Assembly (NCBI RefSeq): GCF_026004115.1
Contig: NZ_BPIM01000001.1
Location: forward strand, 2,584,501-2,648,500
Length of the DNA stretch: 64,000 nucleotides
Origin: Meiothermus sp.
GTDB taxonomy: Bacteria > Deinococcota > Deinococci > Deinococcales > Thermaceae
Reading direction: 5' to 3'
Numbering within the stretch: the stretch's first letter is position 1; each line of letters opens with the position of its first letter. Made by a program: the position numbers and the translations under genes. Positions 42,228-50,153 of this stretch are shown piece by piece. A model generated the notes under the pieces. The model had not been told where the DNA came from and made no database searches. It saw nothing but the letters and a program-made list of their open reading frames with translations.

Positions 42228-42887
42228 ATGACACCACCCCCCCAAAACCTCAGCAGGATTCGCCCCGCACAACCCGAAGATCTGGAAACCATGGGACGGG
42301 TCGCCTATTTGACTGGTTTTTTTGGTGAGTCTGCGGCAGTTTATTTCCCCAGCCTCTCCCTTTTTCGGGATCTTTGGATCAAACCCTATCTCTATGGTGC
42401 TGGGATGTGCAACTGGTTGGCTGAACTTGATGGGATAGTTGTTGGGTACATTGTTGGTGCATCCGATACACAAGTCTACAGGCAATACTTCTTACGTTCC
42501 GCTTTTGAAATGCTAAAGAACGCTATGGCGGGAAAGTATCCTGGCCTGGTTGGGTGCGTTCCCTACCTGCTCAGGGCTGCCTGGTACAGCAATCGTAGGG
42601 CTCCAGCAGAACTGTATCCAGCTCATCTACACATCAATCTGCTCCCCCAGGCAAGAGGATTTGGGCTCGGCCATCAATTGCTGGAAGCCCATCTGAACTG
42701 CCTGAGGGCAAGAGGTGTTCGCGGTGTTCAGCTTTCGACCACTCGAGAGAATGACAGGGCCCTTAAGCTTTATGAAAAGTTTGGCTTTGAGGTCTACATA
42801 GAGTGGAGAAGCCCGCTTTGGAAACCCTGGTTGGGCCGAGAAGCTACACATCTGACCTTGGTCAAAGACCTGAGGGCGCAATACTAG
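42228..42887 (+). CDS. GNAT-family N-acetyltransferase
   Basis: Acetyl-CoA-dependent transferase of 219 residues. Motif A is HLHINLLPQARGFGLGHQLLEAHL with QARGFGLG as the CoA pyrophosphate loop, followed by GVRGVQLSTTRENDRALKLYEKFGFEVYIEW, the motif B end of the fold. The substrate is unknown. The ATG at 42228 gives MTPPPQNLSRIRPAQPEDLE; the frame is open upstream, but those codons are not family-like. A TACTAT -10-like hexamer lies at 42207-42212. Confidence 0.83.
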   Translation: MTPPPQNLSRIRPAQPEDLETMGRVAYLTGFFGESAAVYFPSLSLFRDLWIKPYLYGAGMCNWLAELDGIVVGYIVGASDTQVYRQYFLRSAFEMLKNAMAGKYPGLVGCVPYLLRAAWYSNRRAPAELYPAHLHINLLPQARGFGLGHQLLEAHLNCLRARGVRGVQLSTTRENDRALKLYEKFGFEVYIEWRSPLWKPWLGREATHLTLVKDLRAQY

Positions 42888-42949
42888 ATCGAGCCGGTTC
42901 AACCCGGTTAGGCGTCGAACCAGCTCGATTGAAGTTATCCACGCAACCG
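42888..42949 (+). repeat. Hairpin plus conserved tail (copy B; copy A at 16732-16778)
   Basis: Stem ATCGAGCCGGTTC (42888-42900) and GAACCAGCTCGAT (42917-42929), 12 of 13 paired, then TGAAGTTATCCACGCA. The tail is shared with copy A although the stems differ. It lies between convergent GNAT and htrA genes and could also act as a terminator. Confidence 0.45.
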
Positions 42950-43009
42950 AGAGTGAAAAATACTCCTAGCCCACAATACCTGACTATGCTAAGTATTCAG
43001 CAACCGCTT

Positions 43010-44221
43010 TCAGTTACTGGCGATAATTTGCGGCGTTACCGAGATACTGAGGGTTTTACCCTCGCGCCAGACTTTGAGGGTAACGGGCTGGTTATTGGCA
43101 CCTTCCAGCACCCCCCGCAGGTCGTTAATGTCTTGGACTGGATTGCTGTTGGCTTCTAGGATAATGTCCCCATTGAGTCCCACCTGCTGTACTGAGCCAT
43201 CCGGCGATTGCACCTGGATGAACCGAGTGGGTGCCTTAAGGCCAGCCTTTTCCGCAGGGGAACCCTTCTGTATGCTTTGAATCATCAGGCCCTCTTCAGG
43301 CAGGTTATTGGTTTGGAGTACTTGAGGACTATAGGCCGCCAGTGGTATCACCGAGACCCCCAGGCGCGGACGAGAGGCCAGGATTTCTGTGTCGCTAATA
43401 TTTTTGCCTTGCTCGAGCGGAGCCAAATACTGCTTTGCCAGGTTTATTGGAATAGCGAAGCCTACCCCGGCGTTTTGGGCGTTGCCAAACTGGCCCGTGG
43501 GGGAGAGGATAGCGGTGTTGATGCCGATGACCTCGCCCCTGGAGTTGAGCAAAGGTCCGCCAGAGTTACCCGGGTTGATGGCCGCGTCGGTTTGGATCAG
43601 GGTCGGCACCAGCGCGTCTACTGCTCCTGGGTTGCGCCGTACCGCCGATACAATACCGGTTGAGACACTGTACTCCAATCCAAAGGGGTTCCCAATAGCA
43701 ATAGCTTTTTCGCCCACCAGCACCCGGTCGGAGTTGCCCAGGGTAAGGGGCTTGAGCAGGTTGGCTGGAGCCTGCACCTGGATCACTGCCAGATCGAGGG
43801 CCTGGGCGCTTCCCAGCACCTTGGCGGGATAGAGCTTGGGGCCGTCCTTGAAGCGCACCGTAATCTGGTTGGCTCCCTGCACCACGTGATAGTTGGTCAG
43901 GATATGGCCCTGCTTATCCAGCACGAATCCTGAGCCGGTGCCCTGCTGGGGCTGAGGCTGCAAGAAGGGCGCAAAGGGTTGGAGGTTATTGGGTAGATTG
44001 GCGGCAGGGTTGCTGCGCACCGATATATAGACCACCCCCTCGCTGGCCGACTGGGCAATATCTACAGTGTTGCGCTCGTCGGGCAGAAGTCCCTGGAGCG
44101 CACTAGGAGCCGGACTGGAAGCGGCGCTGGGCTGACCCTGACTGAAAGCGAACCACAAGACTGAGCCGGAAATCACCGCCAACGCTAATAGGCTGGAGGT
44201 TTTGAGTACGGTATTCTTCAT
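43010..44221 (-). CDS. htrA: HtrA/DegP-like serine protease with PDZ domain
   Basis: Exported or membrane-anchored protease of 403 residues. The N-terminal helix SLLALAVISGSVLWFAFS is a signal or anchor. The trypsin-like domain carries the triad H112 (TNYHVV), D143 (LDLAV) and S220 (GNSGGP); one PDZ domain follows from about 310 (LGVSVIPL...GSPAEKAGLKA...NGDIILEANSNPV). It degrades or refolds damaged envelope proteins. The ATG at 44221 follows GAGGAGAGACAGCC. Its promoter has a tandem CpxR-like box, which matches the control of degP in E. coli. The same leader is duplicated before the Rieske gene. Confidence 0.93.
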   Translation of the reverse strand: MKNTVLKTSSLLALAVISGSVLWFAFSQGQPSAASSPAPSALQGLLPDERNTVDIAQSASEGVVYISVRSNPAANLPNNLQPFAPFLQPQPQQGTGSGFVLDKQGHILTNYHVVQGANQITVRFKDGPKLYPAKVLGSAQALDLAVIQVQAPANLLKPLTLGNSDRVLVGEKAIAIGNPFGLEYSVSTGIVSAVRRNPGAVDALVPTLIQTDAAINPGNSGGPLLNSRGEVIGINTAILSPTGQFGNAQNAGVGFAIPINLAKQYLAPLEQGKNISDTEILASRPRLGVSVIPLAAYSPQVLQTNNLPEEGLMIQSIQKGSPAEKAGLKAPTRFIQVQSPDGSVQQVGLNGDIILEANSNPVQDINDLRGVLEGANNQPVTLKVWREGKTLSISVTPQIIASN

Positions 44222-44261
44222 GGCTGTCTCTCCTCGGCTTGCATCCGCAAGCACAGCCAGA

Positions 44262-44293
44262 AGAGTAGGATTTGTAGGTTTAAGTTCGGTAAA
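44262..44293 (-). promoter_or_regulatory. CpxR-like operator and -10 of htrA
   Basis: On the minus strand TTTAC (44289-44293), N6, TAAAC (44278-44282), N10, TACTCT (44262-44267). The arrangement is the same as before RR2 at 27121. Confidence 0.7.
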
Positions 44294-44388
44294 AATACCT
44301 CCGGCCAACTACCGTGTGATGGGCCCAGCGTAGTAAGCAGGCTGGAACCGGTTCTTTTTCCAACCGGCGACGATAGACCGGGCTAACT

Positions 44389-45378
44389 TCAACGCAGCGG
44401 ATGAGCCGAGGGCTCCGGCAGCGGTAGCGGGCTTAGAAGCTCGTTTTGCCGCACAAAGGCCTCCATGAAGCGCCCAATTATAACGATCTGGCTACGGTGG
44501 GCTCGGATAGCCTCGAGCTTTCCCGCGATTTGCTCCTGGCTTAGATCCACTCGTTCCCAAGGCAGCCCCCTGCCCCTTGGGGGGGGCTCGAGGGGAAGGT
44601 TGATGTGCATTCCCTTGGGCAGGGGCCACTCCAACCCCCCGTGCACGATCCAGAAGCGGCCTTTGCTCAGCTCTTGTCGCTTGCCTAAAAGGCGCAGGGC
44701 CAGGTCGCCGGTGGCTCGGTGGTCGGGGTGGGCGTCTTGAGGGCTGGGGGCCAGCACTACTGTGGGCTCGATCTGGTCAAACAACGTTTCCAGGTCGCGC
44801 TCGAGGTTTTCCCCTGTATAAAAGGCTCCTGGTGATTGGGTGCCGGGGTAGGGCACCCGGTTCACTCCGGTATGAGGAGCCGTAAAAGGCACATAATAAT
44901 AGTCGAGAAAAAGCCGCAGAAGCCCCTGATCCGGATAGCCTAGAAAGTGCAGGTTGGCCTGGGGAATCCCCAGCACTCGGGCGGCCGCGCGGGCCTCGTT
45001 CATGCGCTGCTGGCCCAGCTCGAGCATGGCTTTATCGCCGGGGTCGGGGGTGCGGCGCAAGAGCACTGCGTCCCACTCAAACCCGTCGCCGCTGGTGAGC
45101 CAGATGATATAGACCTGGGCTCCGGCGGCCACAGCTTGTTGCAGCATCCCAGCGCAGCACAAGGTTTCGTCGTCGGGGTGGGGGGAGAGCAGGAGTACCC
45201 GGTCAGTTGAGCCGAATCCGGGTGCCCTGGGCAAAGCTGCAACATGTGGGGAGTAGTAGAGTCGGTAGCCCAGAGCGATTATGCCTGGTGCATTAATCCA
45301 CAAGGCCAAAATCAACAACAGTAAAAAAAGGAGCAAGAAGCTTGTATGGCGTCGCCTAGGCCTGGGTTTCTTAATCAT
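44389..45378 (-). CDS. PIG-L family deacetylase with N-terminal membrane anchor
   Basis: Protein of 329 residues. One N-terminal helix (SFLLLFLLLLILALWINAPGIIALGY) is followed by a PIG-L domain with LLLSPHPDDETLCCAGML and PSPQDAHPDHRATGDLALRLL as metal motifs. The domain probably faces outside, unlike the short cytoplasmic enzyme at 5136. It would deacetylate GlcNAc in a lipid- or wall-linked glycan; the substrate is unknown. The gene reads away from the IS at 45499 and has a plain ATG at 45378. Confidence 0.85.
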   Translation of the reverse strand: MIKKPRPRRRHTSFLLLFLLLLILALWINAPGIIALGYRLYYSPHVAALPRAPGFGSTDRVLLLSPHPDDETLCCAGMLQQAVAAGAQVYIIWLTSGDGFEWDAVLLRRTPDPGDKAMLELGQQRMNEARAAARVLGIPQANLHFLGYPDQGLLRLFLDYYYVPFTAPHTGVNRVPYPGTQSPGAFYTGENLERDLETLFDQIEPTVVLAPSPQDAHPDHRATGDLALRLLGKRQELSKGRFWIVHGGLEWPLPKGMHINLPLEPPPRGRGLPWERVDLSQEQIAGKLEAIRAHRSQIVIIGRFMEAFVRQNELLSPLPLPEPSAHPLR

Positions 45379-45385
45379 TACGGTT

Positions 45386-45498
45386 CTAGCGTTTGATCGT
45401 TTGAATGTGCAGAATGGATGGAGTAGTCGGCTTTACTTTAGCCTGCCCTAACCATTGTACCCCAATGTAGATCAGAGCAATGCTCAACAAGGCCCCCA
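45386..45498 (-). pseudogene. Orphan C-terminal fragment (membrane helix) left of the ISKra4-like element
   Basis: Reading away from the IS end, the frame gives LGALLSIALIYIGVQWLGQAK and then a short polar tail to a TAG. A lone hydrophobic helix with a C-terminal tail suits the anchor of the dihaem cytochrome that ends abruptly on the other side of the IS. The join is one base out of frame as it stands. Confidence 0.5.
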
Positions 45499-46848
45499 GG
45501 GTGTGTCCTAGATTTAGGCAACTAGGCTGCAGTAGGGAAAGCGCCGTGTCGGACGGCGTGGAAAGGTGTGACGGGGCTGTAGGAGAAGAACCGCGAGCGG
45601 ACCAGGGCCTTAGCGCTCGCTCCGGATTCGCTCCAGTGGGCCCCGGTGATCTTGAGTCTTTGGCCGATGACGTGCTTGTTGGCGCCTTCGATCTGACCTG
45701 AGCCGATGACCTCAATACCTTCCCGCTCGAAGCGGGGATAGTCGGTGTGGTCGAGGTGGGCCTGCTTTTGCAAGAAGCGGAGGGCTTGATGGGCCTCTGG
45801 GTTGATGGGCTGATCGCGGAGGTTGAGGTTGAGCCAGCGCTGGATACTTATCTCTCCCCGAAGCAGAGCCTGTCGCTGTTCTTGACGGTGAGCCTCGGAA
45901 TAACCGAGTCCCGTCATCAGGGTGTCGAGGTAGGTGCTGGCGTGGTAGACATCCAAGATGTGTCGGTGAACCCCCAGTTCGCCAAAGAGTTCGGCGATCC
46001 AGGCCGCCCCGTCACTGAGGCCAATCAGGGAGTCGGATTGGCGAACGCCCGCATGGCGGAGCAGGCCATGCACCTGGGGGGCGAACGCTGTGGCGGTGGT
46101 TAGGGCACTCACGTAGTACCGCTGGCTTGGGCAGCGCATCGGGTACACTACCGCACTTTTGACCTCCCGCCACTCGATGCCGCCCTCCACCTGGGCCGCC
46201 ACCAGACAGCCATCCACCTCCACACACCAGCGCCGGCCCCGTTCCCCCTCCCGCCCCCTCAAGGGCTGCTGCGCCAGTTGGGTTAGCCTTTCACGACTCA
46301 GCTCTTGCTCGTGCTGCTCCAGCCGAATCCCCAGCACCTGCAACGAACTCTTGCCCACCTTCACCCCCCACTCCCCCAACCACGCCTCAGCCTCTCGGTA
46401 GGACATCCGTAGGGTCGTCCCATGTATACGCCGGAGGCACTCCGGCAAGTAGCCGCTCTCATCCAGGCTCTCGTCGCGATACCCCTGGCCCTGATGACCA
46501 CACCCGCAGCGATACCGATACCGCTGCACCTCCACCTCTCCCCACAGGCTCCCTACCTTCACCCGATGGCTTCGGCTACCCCTCAGCTCCTTCCCGCATC
46601 CTCCGCACGTTTTTTTTTGACCCCTTTGCCCTCTCCTCCGCTTCCTGTACCCCGCTCTCCCTTTTCCACCATCTCCTGCATCATCAGCCGCTGGATCTGT
46701 TTGCCAAACTCAATCACCAGCAACTCCTGCTCGGCTATACTCTTCCCCTCTCCCAGCCGCTCGTACTCATCCACCAACTGATGCATCCGTTCCCGTATTT
46801 CGCTCATTCCAACAGTTTAGGCTGTTTGCCTATTTTTAGGACACACCC
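45499..46848 (-). mobile_element. ISKra4-like insertion sequence
   Basis: About 1350 bp with inverted ends: GGGTGTGTCCTAGATTTAGG at 45499 and, on the opposite strand, GGGTGTGTCCTAAAAATAGG ending at 46848. The transposase on the minus strand fills it. Flanking bases share TGGG on both sides, a possible short target duplication. Confidence 0.8.
45522..46807 (-). CDS. ISKra4-family transposase, expressed through an A9 frameshift
   Basis: Two minus-strand frames make one protein of about 428 residues. The first (46807-46583) reads MSEIRERMHQLVDEYERLGEG...LLVIEFGKQIQRLMMQEM and reaches a nine-A run (46610-46618). In the -1 frame the protein continues TCGGCGKELRGSRSHRVKVGSLWGEVEVQRYRYRCGCGHQ, with paired Cys motifs, and then a DDE-like core (CVEVDGCLVAA, IGLSDGAAWIAELF, DVYHASTYLDTL) with the late Glu in GSGQIEGANKHVIGQRLK. 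A9 is the classic slippage run of Thermus dnaX, so the shift is probably programmed, not decay. Confidence 0.8.
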
Positions 46849-48022
46849 CCCAACCAGGGGTTGCTTTTTGGCGCCGAGTGGCTTCTTGTAAAATGGTGTC
46901 TAAAGTCACGTCCTCATAGCCCTTGCTCGAGGCGGGAACTACCCCTGGGTGCTCGAGCATCCACAACGCCACTGCATAGGTGGGGTTGATATGTCCTTCT
47001 TTAACCATAGCGGGTACAGGTCCCCCGATGGCTTCTGCATCAAAGGCTTTTAGGGTTATCGAGCCCAGCGGATAAAACTTCTCGGCCCAAGTGAAAAGTG
47101 CACCGTAGCCCTGCCAGGTGATGTACTGCTCTGGCTTAGGCACCGAACCTACTGCATTAAGGGTGCCGTTGGGGATGGTTTTGATGAACAAGGTTACCCG
47201 CCAGATATCCTCAACGGTGAGACGGTTGCCAAAGTTCTCCATCAACGCTCCCGGTATTCCTCGCAGGATACGCCAGTAATAGGCTCCTGGACTGGTATCG
47301 GAGCCGTGAGTTTGGTCATCGGCCACATTGAACCCGGGGGGCTGGGGGTTTGCAAAACGGGCTGCAGGGCCCTTGCCATCTCCTTGGGGACCGTGGCAGC
47401 CGGTGCACATCTGCAAGAAGAGTGCTTTGCCTCGCAAGAGGTTCTGCTCATTAACCGGCAAAGGGTTTTCATGGAACCAGTAGCCTCGCTCCATGGTCAT
47501 AAGGTTGTGGATGGCCCCTGGTGTAGGGCCATTCCCAGGAACCCCCGCGGATCCCCGGTTACCCCCCGGTAGATTCCCCACAGCCACGTTGAGGGCCTTC
47601 ATGTTCTGCTGGTGCAACCTGCGAGCGGCGGCAGCTTTTCCGCCCAGCTCCTGCATAAAGGCGGTTAGGTCGGCCACCTCACCCACGCTCAAAAACTTGA
47701 ACTGTGGCATCAGCGAGGGAGGGTTGGCGTACCGGGGGTTCCAGAAGTGAACATAATGCCAGTCATCGGGGTGCAGACCTCCTTCTTGCGAGAGATCAGG
47801 TCCAGTGCGTACAGTGCCGAACAGGTTGGGTGTCCATTTCTCACCGGGCCAGTCACCTGCTTCAGAGATACGGTTATAGACGTAGTACTGGCCCACCTCA
47901 TAATCCTGAGGCCGGGAGAAGCCAGAGTGGCAAAGGAAACAACCGTTTCTCTGGAAAATTTGCTTACCCCGCCACGCTCCTAATCCGATACCCCCAACCC
48001 TCAGAGGCCGGGAAGACCTCAC
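46817..48022 (-). CDS. Dihaem cytochrome c, FixO/CcoO-like fused to a second cytochrome domain; 3' end cut by IS
   Basis: Protein of 401 residues as read. Haem site 1 is CFLCH at 28-32 in a FixO-like context (GKQIFQRNGCFLCHSG, TGPDLSQEGG, DDWHYVHFWNPR, LMPQFKFL with the axial Met). Haem site 2 is CTGCH at 206-210 in LRGKALFLQMCTGCHGPQGDGKGPAA. It should pass electrons to a terminal oxidase. The last ten residues (GVCPKNRQTA) are encoded by the IS end, and a membrane helix lost from the C-terminus may lie at 45386-45498. The 5' end is also doubtful: no signal or anchor precedes haem site 1. Confidence 0.8.
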   Translation of the reverse strand: MRSSRPLRVGGIGLGAWRGKQIFQRNGCFLCHSGFSRPQDYEVGQYYVYNRISEAGDWPGEKWTPNLFGTVRTGPDLSQEGGLHPDDWHYVHFWNPRYANPPSLMPQFKFLSVGEVADLTAFMQELGGKAAAARRLHQQNMKALNVAVGNLPGGNRGSAGVPGNGPTPGAIHNLMTMERGYWFHENPLPVNEQNLLRGKALFLQMCTGCHGPQGDGKGPAARFANPQPPGFNVADDQTHGSDTSPGAYYWRILRGIPGALMENFGNRLTVEDIWRVTLFIKTIPNGTLNAVGSVPKPEQYITWQGYGALFTWAEKFYPLGSITLKAFDAEAIGGPVPAMVKEGHINPTYAVALWMLEHPGVVPASSKGYEDVTLDTILQEATRRQKATPGWGVCPKNRQTA

Positions 48023-48069
48023 CTACATCCGTGAGCGCACCGAATACCGGGCCAGACCCGGCTAGGTAA

Positions 48070-48480
48070 GAAAACTGCCTGGCAGAGGAGCCGGTGGGGC
48101 TCCGCCCGGTTGCAGGCCCTTGTTGCCCACAAAGCCTCGATTTATGGCTCGATCACCGCCTGGGTGGACGCGCACTACACCAGCCAGTGCCGACCCCGAT
48201 GCAGACACGGCACCAGGGCCAACCGTTCGGGTGCTGGCTCTTGTTCGTGAGCGAGGGGTTCATGCTGATCTCGTTTCGGCTAGAAACGTTCCTTTGAGAA
48301 TGCTCCTCATCCGGCAGAACTGGATAAACACAGGGTTCCGCTCAGCCACCCCCGATGTTCGAGGCATGTACCCGAGCGCAGCTACCGCGGACGAAGAAGC
48401 CAAAGCCAGAGGCCTGTAAAGGTATCTGGAACTGCGGTGCAGTCTATAGGCTAGTCCCCGCCGGACTGCGTCGGTATGGT
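48070..48480 (+). pseudogene. IS605-type tnpB remnant, frameshifted
   Basis: One frame reads LVAHKASIYGSITAWVDAHYTSQCRPRCRHGTRANRS, the zinc-finger/RuvC-III end of a TnpB-like protein in which a second Cys pair would follow. After a shift another frame gives VHADLVSARNVPLRMLLIRQNWINTGFRS, the usual next block, ending at 48419. Bases 48420-48480 (ATCTGGAACTGCGGTGCAGTC) look like the element's right end. The front half of the gene is absent. Nothing else is seen in the 48023-48634 gap apart from the promoter at 48552. Confidence 0.6.
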
Positions 48481-48551
48481 GGGGGGTAGTTGATGAAATC
48501 CCCTTAGCATAAGTATCCCCGGGATGTGTAGATGCAGGCTTTGAGATTCAC

Positions 48552-48586
48552 CTTTCCACCGTCTTCCCACACAAAGGGACTACCCT
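48552..48586 (+). promoter_or_regulatory. Tandem-repeat operator and -10 of the 48.6-kb module
   Basis: CTTTCCAC (48552-48559) and CTTCCCAC (48563-48570) repeat with an 11-bp period; N10 then leads to TACCCT (48581-48586). The layout equals the other two-component-type promoters here. CACAAAGGG and CCCTTGTG around it also form a dyad. Confidence 0.5.
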
Positions 48587-48634
48587 TGTGGACGCCCCTG
48601 GGGATGGAAGACCCCAAGGGGCAAAGGAGGAAAT

Positions 48635-49222
48635 ATGAAGAAGCAGATGCTCCACTTTCTGACCGCCTCGGCGCTCTTGGCCCTTCCGGTGTTGGCCCAG
48701 CCTGCTCCTCCACCCCCTGGTGGCCCGGGGATGGCTCCGCCCCCAACGACCATGCCTTACGGCTACCGCGAGGCGGAGAAGGCCCAGCGGGAGATCAGCC
48801 GGGCGCAGTACCTGGCTGGCATCGTGGGCCAGGCGCCCCTCAAGGGGGAGGCCGACGCCCTGTTGCGGCGGGCCCAGCAGGAGTACCAGGCCCAGGCCTA
48901 CTTCCGCGCCAAGGAGCTGGCCAAAGCCGCCGGGGGAATCTACGAAGCCCTGCGCTTCCAGGAGGTGGCCCCCCGGCAAGCGGCCCCCTATGGCCCTAAG
49001 GATCGGAAGAAGGCTTACGAGGCCCCTTACCGCGCCCAGGAGGCCATCGCCCGCGCGGAGTACGAGGCCAGCTACTACCGGGTGAACCAGCCCTTGTTGG
49101 GCAGGTTGCTGAGCGAAGCCAAGCGCTTGCTGGCCTCGGGGAGCGACCTGGCGCGGGCGGAGGCGGCCCACCGCCTGGCGCGTGCGACCCAACACCTTAT
49201 TAAGGCCGAACGCGGGTTCTAG
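48635..49222 (+). CDS. Secreted helical protein of unknown function
   Basis: Protein of 195 residues. Signal peptide MKKQMLHFLTASALLALPVLAQ, a Pro/Gly linker (PAPPPPGGPGMAPPP), then an Ala/Arg/Glu-rich helical domain (REAEKAQREISRAQYLAG, LRRAQQEYQAQAYFRAKELAKAA, ARAEYEASYYRVNQ...). No known family was recognised. A strong GGAGG ribosome site lies upstream and a strong terminator downstream. As the first gene after an RR-type operator it may be the main output, or a periplasmic stress sensor analogous to CpxP/Spy; that comparison rests on its size and helical make-up only. Confidence 0.7.
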   Translation: MKKQMLHFLTASALLALPVLAQPAPPPPGGPGMAPPPTTMPYGYREAEKAQREISRAQYLAGIVGQAPLKGEADALLRRAQQEYQAQAYFRAKELAKAAGGIYEALRFQEVAPRQAAPYGPKDRKKAYEAPYRAQEAIARAEYEASYYRVNQPLLGRLLSEAKRLLASGSDLARAEAAHRLARATQHLIKAERGF

Positions 49223-49233
49223 TCCTCTGGCCT

Positions 49234-49263
49234 CGAGGGGGGGATTCCCCCCCTCGCTTTTTT
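49234..49263 (+). terminator. Strong intrinsic terminator
   Basis: CGAGGGGGGG (49234-49243), loop ATT, CCCCCCCTCG (49247-49256), then CTTTTTT. It separates the secreted-protein gene from the lipoprotein/PepSY/RR/HK genes, so the latter depend on read-through or an unseen promoter. Confidence 0.9.
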
Positions 49264-49273
49264 GGGAGGTCTT

Positions 49274-49702
49274 ATGCGCAAGTTTCTGCTCTTGGGAACG
49301 GGGATCTTTGCTCTGGCAGCCTGCGTGCCCTATCCTGACCCCAAACCCCGGTTCTGGGGACCCAAGGAAGCGGAGTTTCTCGCCCACACCCTGGAGGCCC
49401 TGCTCCTCCTCGGCCTGGTGGTCGGCCTGGGGGTGCTTGCCGCCTGGTGGCTGGTGGGCCGTGGCCGCCAGGGGAGGGCCGGGGGCACGCTTGGCCTGCC
49501 CTCGCGCAAGGAAGGTCTCTTGGCGTCGCGGCTTGTGGCCCTGCGGCAGCAGGCCAGCACCCTGCCCGCGGAAAAGGCCGAACGGGTGATGGCCTTGGTG
49601 GTGGAGGCCTGGGAGGCCTGGGGCCAGGGAGAGGTGGCGCGGGCGGAAGCCCTGGCCGCCCGGGCCGAGGCGCTGGTGGACCTGCTACGCGAGGACGCCT
49701 AA
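49274..49702 (+). CDS. Small lipoprotein-like membrane protein of unknown function
   Basis: Protein of 142 residues. MRKFLLLGTGIFALAAC has a lipobox (LAAC) with Cys at 17. A helix (ALLLLGLVVGLGVLAAWWLVG) follows near residue 44, then a basic stretch and an Ala/Glu-rich helical tail (AERVMALVVEAWEAWGQGEVARAEALAARAEALVDLLR). The family is not recognised. The ATG at 49274 follows GGGAGGTCTT. It is the first gene of an operon with PepSY, RR and HK. Confidence 0.7.
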   Translation: MRKFLLLGTGIFALAACVPYPDPKPRFWGPKEAEFLAHTLEALLLLGLVVGLGVLAAWWLVGRGRQGRAGGTLGLPSRKEGLLASRLVALRQQASTLPAEKAERVMALVVEAWEAWGQGEVARAEALAARAEALVDLLREDA

Positions 49703-49703
49703 A

Positions 49704-50153
49704 ATGCCGGGTATGGTGCTTGCCCTCCTCCTCCTCTCCGCCTGGGCCTGGGGGCAAGCGCCCCGCCCCCTCAGCCCCGAAGAGGCCTTCGGTGTGGTCA
49801 GGGCGTACCTGGGCCAGGGCAACTTGGAGCAAATCTACAAGTTTGAGTACGGCCTGAAGAAGAAAGAGGGGTGGCTGGTCTACGAGTTTCAACTGGCCGG
49901 GGTGGAGGTCTGGCTGGAGGCTGGTAGCCGGCGGGTGGTGCTGTACCGGCCCAAGAAGCCGCCCAAGCACCTGGCCGAGCCCCACATCCCCTTTCCCAAG
50001 GCCCTGGGGCTGGTGCGGGCCCGGTACGGGGAGCCCTGGAAGCTGGAGCTGAAGCCCAAGCCCAAGGAGGGGCTCCTGGTCTGGGAGGCCAAGGGGCCTT
50101 TCGGCGAGGCCTGGCTGGAGGCGGCCACGGGAAAGGAGGTGTTCCGGCGGTGA
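49704..50153 (+). CDS. Secreted PepSY-domain protein
   Basis: Protein of 149 residues: signal peptide MPGMVLALLLLSAWAWGQ, then two PepSY-like units (LSPEEAFGVVRAYLGQG...GWLVYEFQLAGVEVWLEAGSRRVVLY and FPKALGLVRARYGEPWKLEL...GLLVWEAKGPFGEAWLEAATGKEVFR). It starts 1 nt after the previous stop and its TGA overlaps the GTG of the response regulator. PepSY proteins coupled to RR/HK genes may modulate the sensor; the same trio, in looser order, occurs at 17.1-27.1 kb. Confidence 0.82.
   Translation: MPGMVLALLLLSAWAWGQAPRPLSPEEAFGVVRAYLGQGNLEQIYKFEYGLKKKEGWLVYEFQLAGVEVWLEAGSRRVVLYRPKKPPKHLAEPHIPFPKALGLVRARYGEPWKLELKPKPKEGLLVWEAKGPFGEAWLEAATGKEVFRR

Noticed and set aside
44330-44400. A third copy of the hairpin plus TGAAGTTA tail near the end of the second PIG-L gene
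   Set aside because: On the minus strand GTTGAAGTTAGCC contains the natural stop codon of that gene, and the match to the other tails is short, so coincidence is likely.
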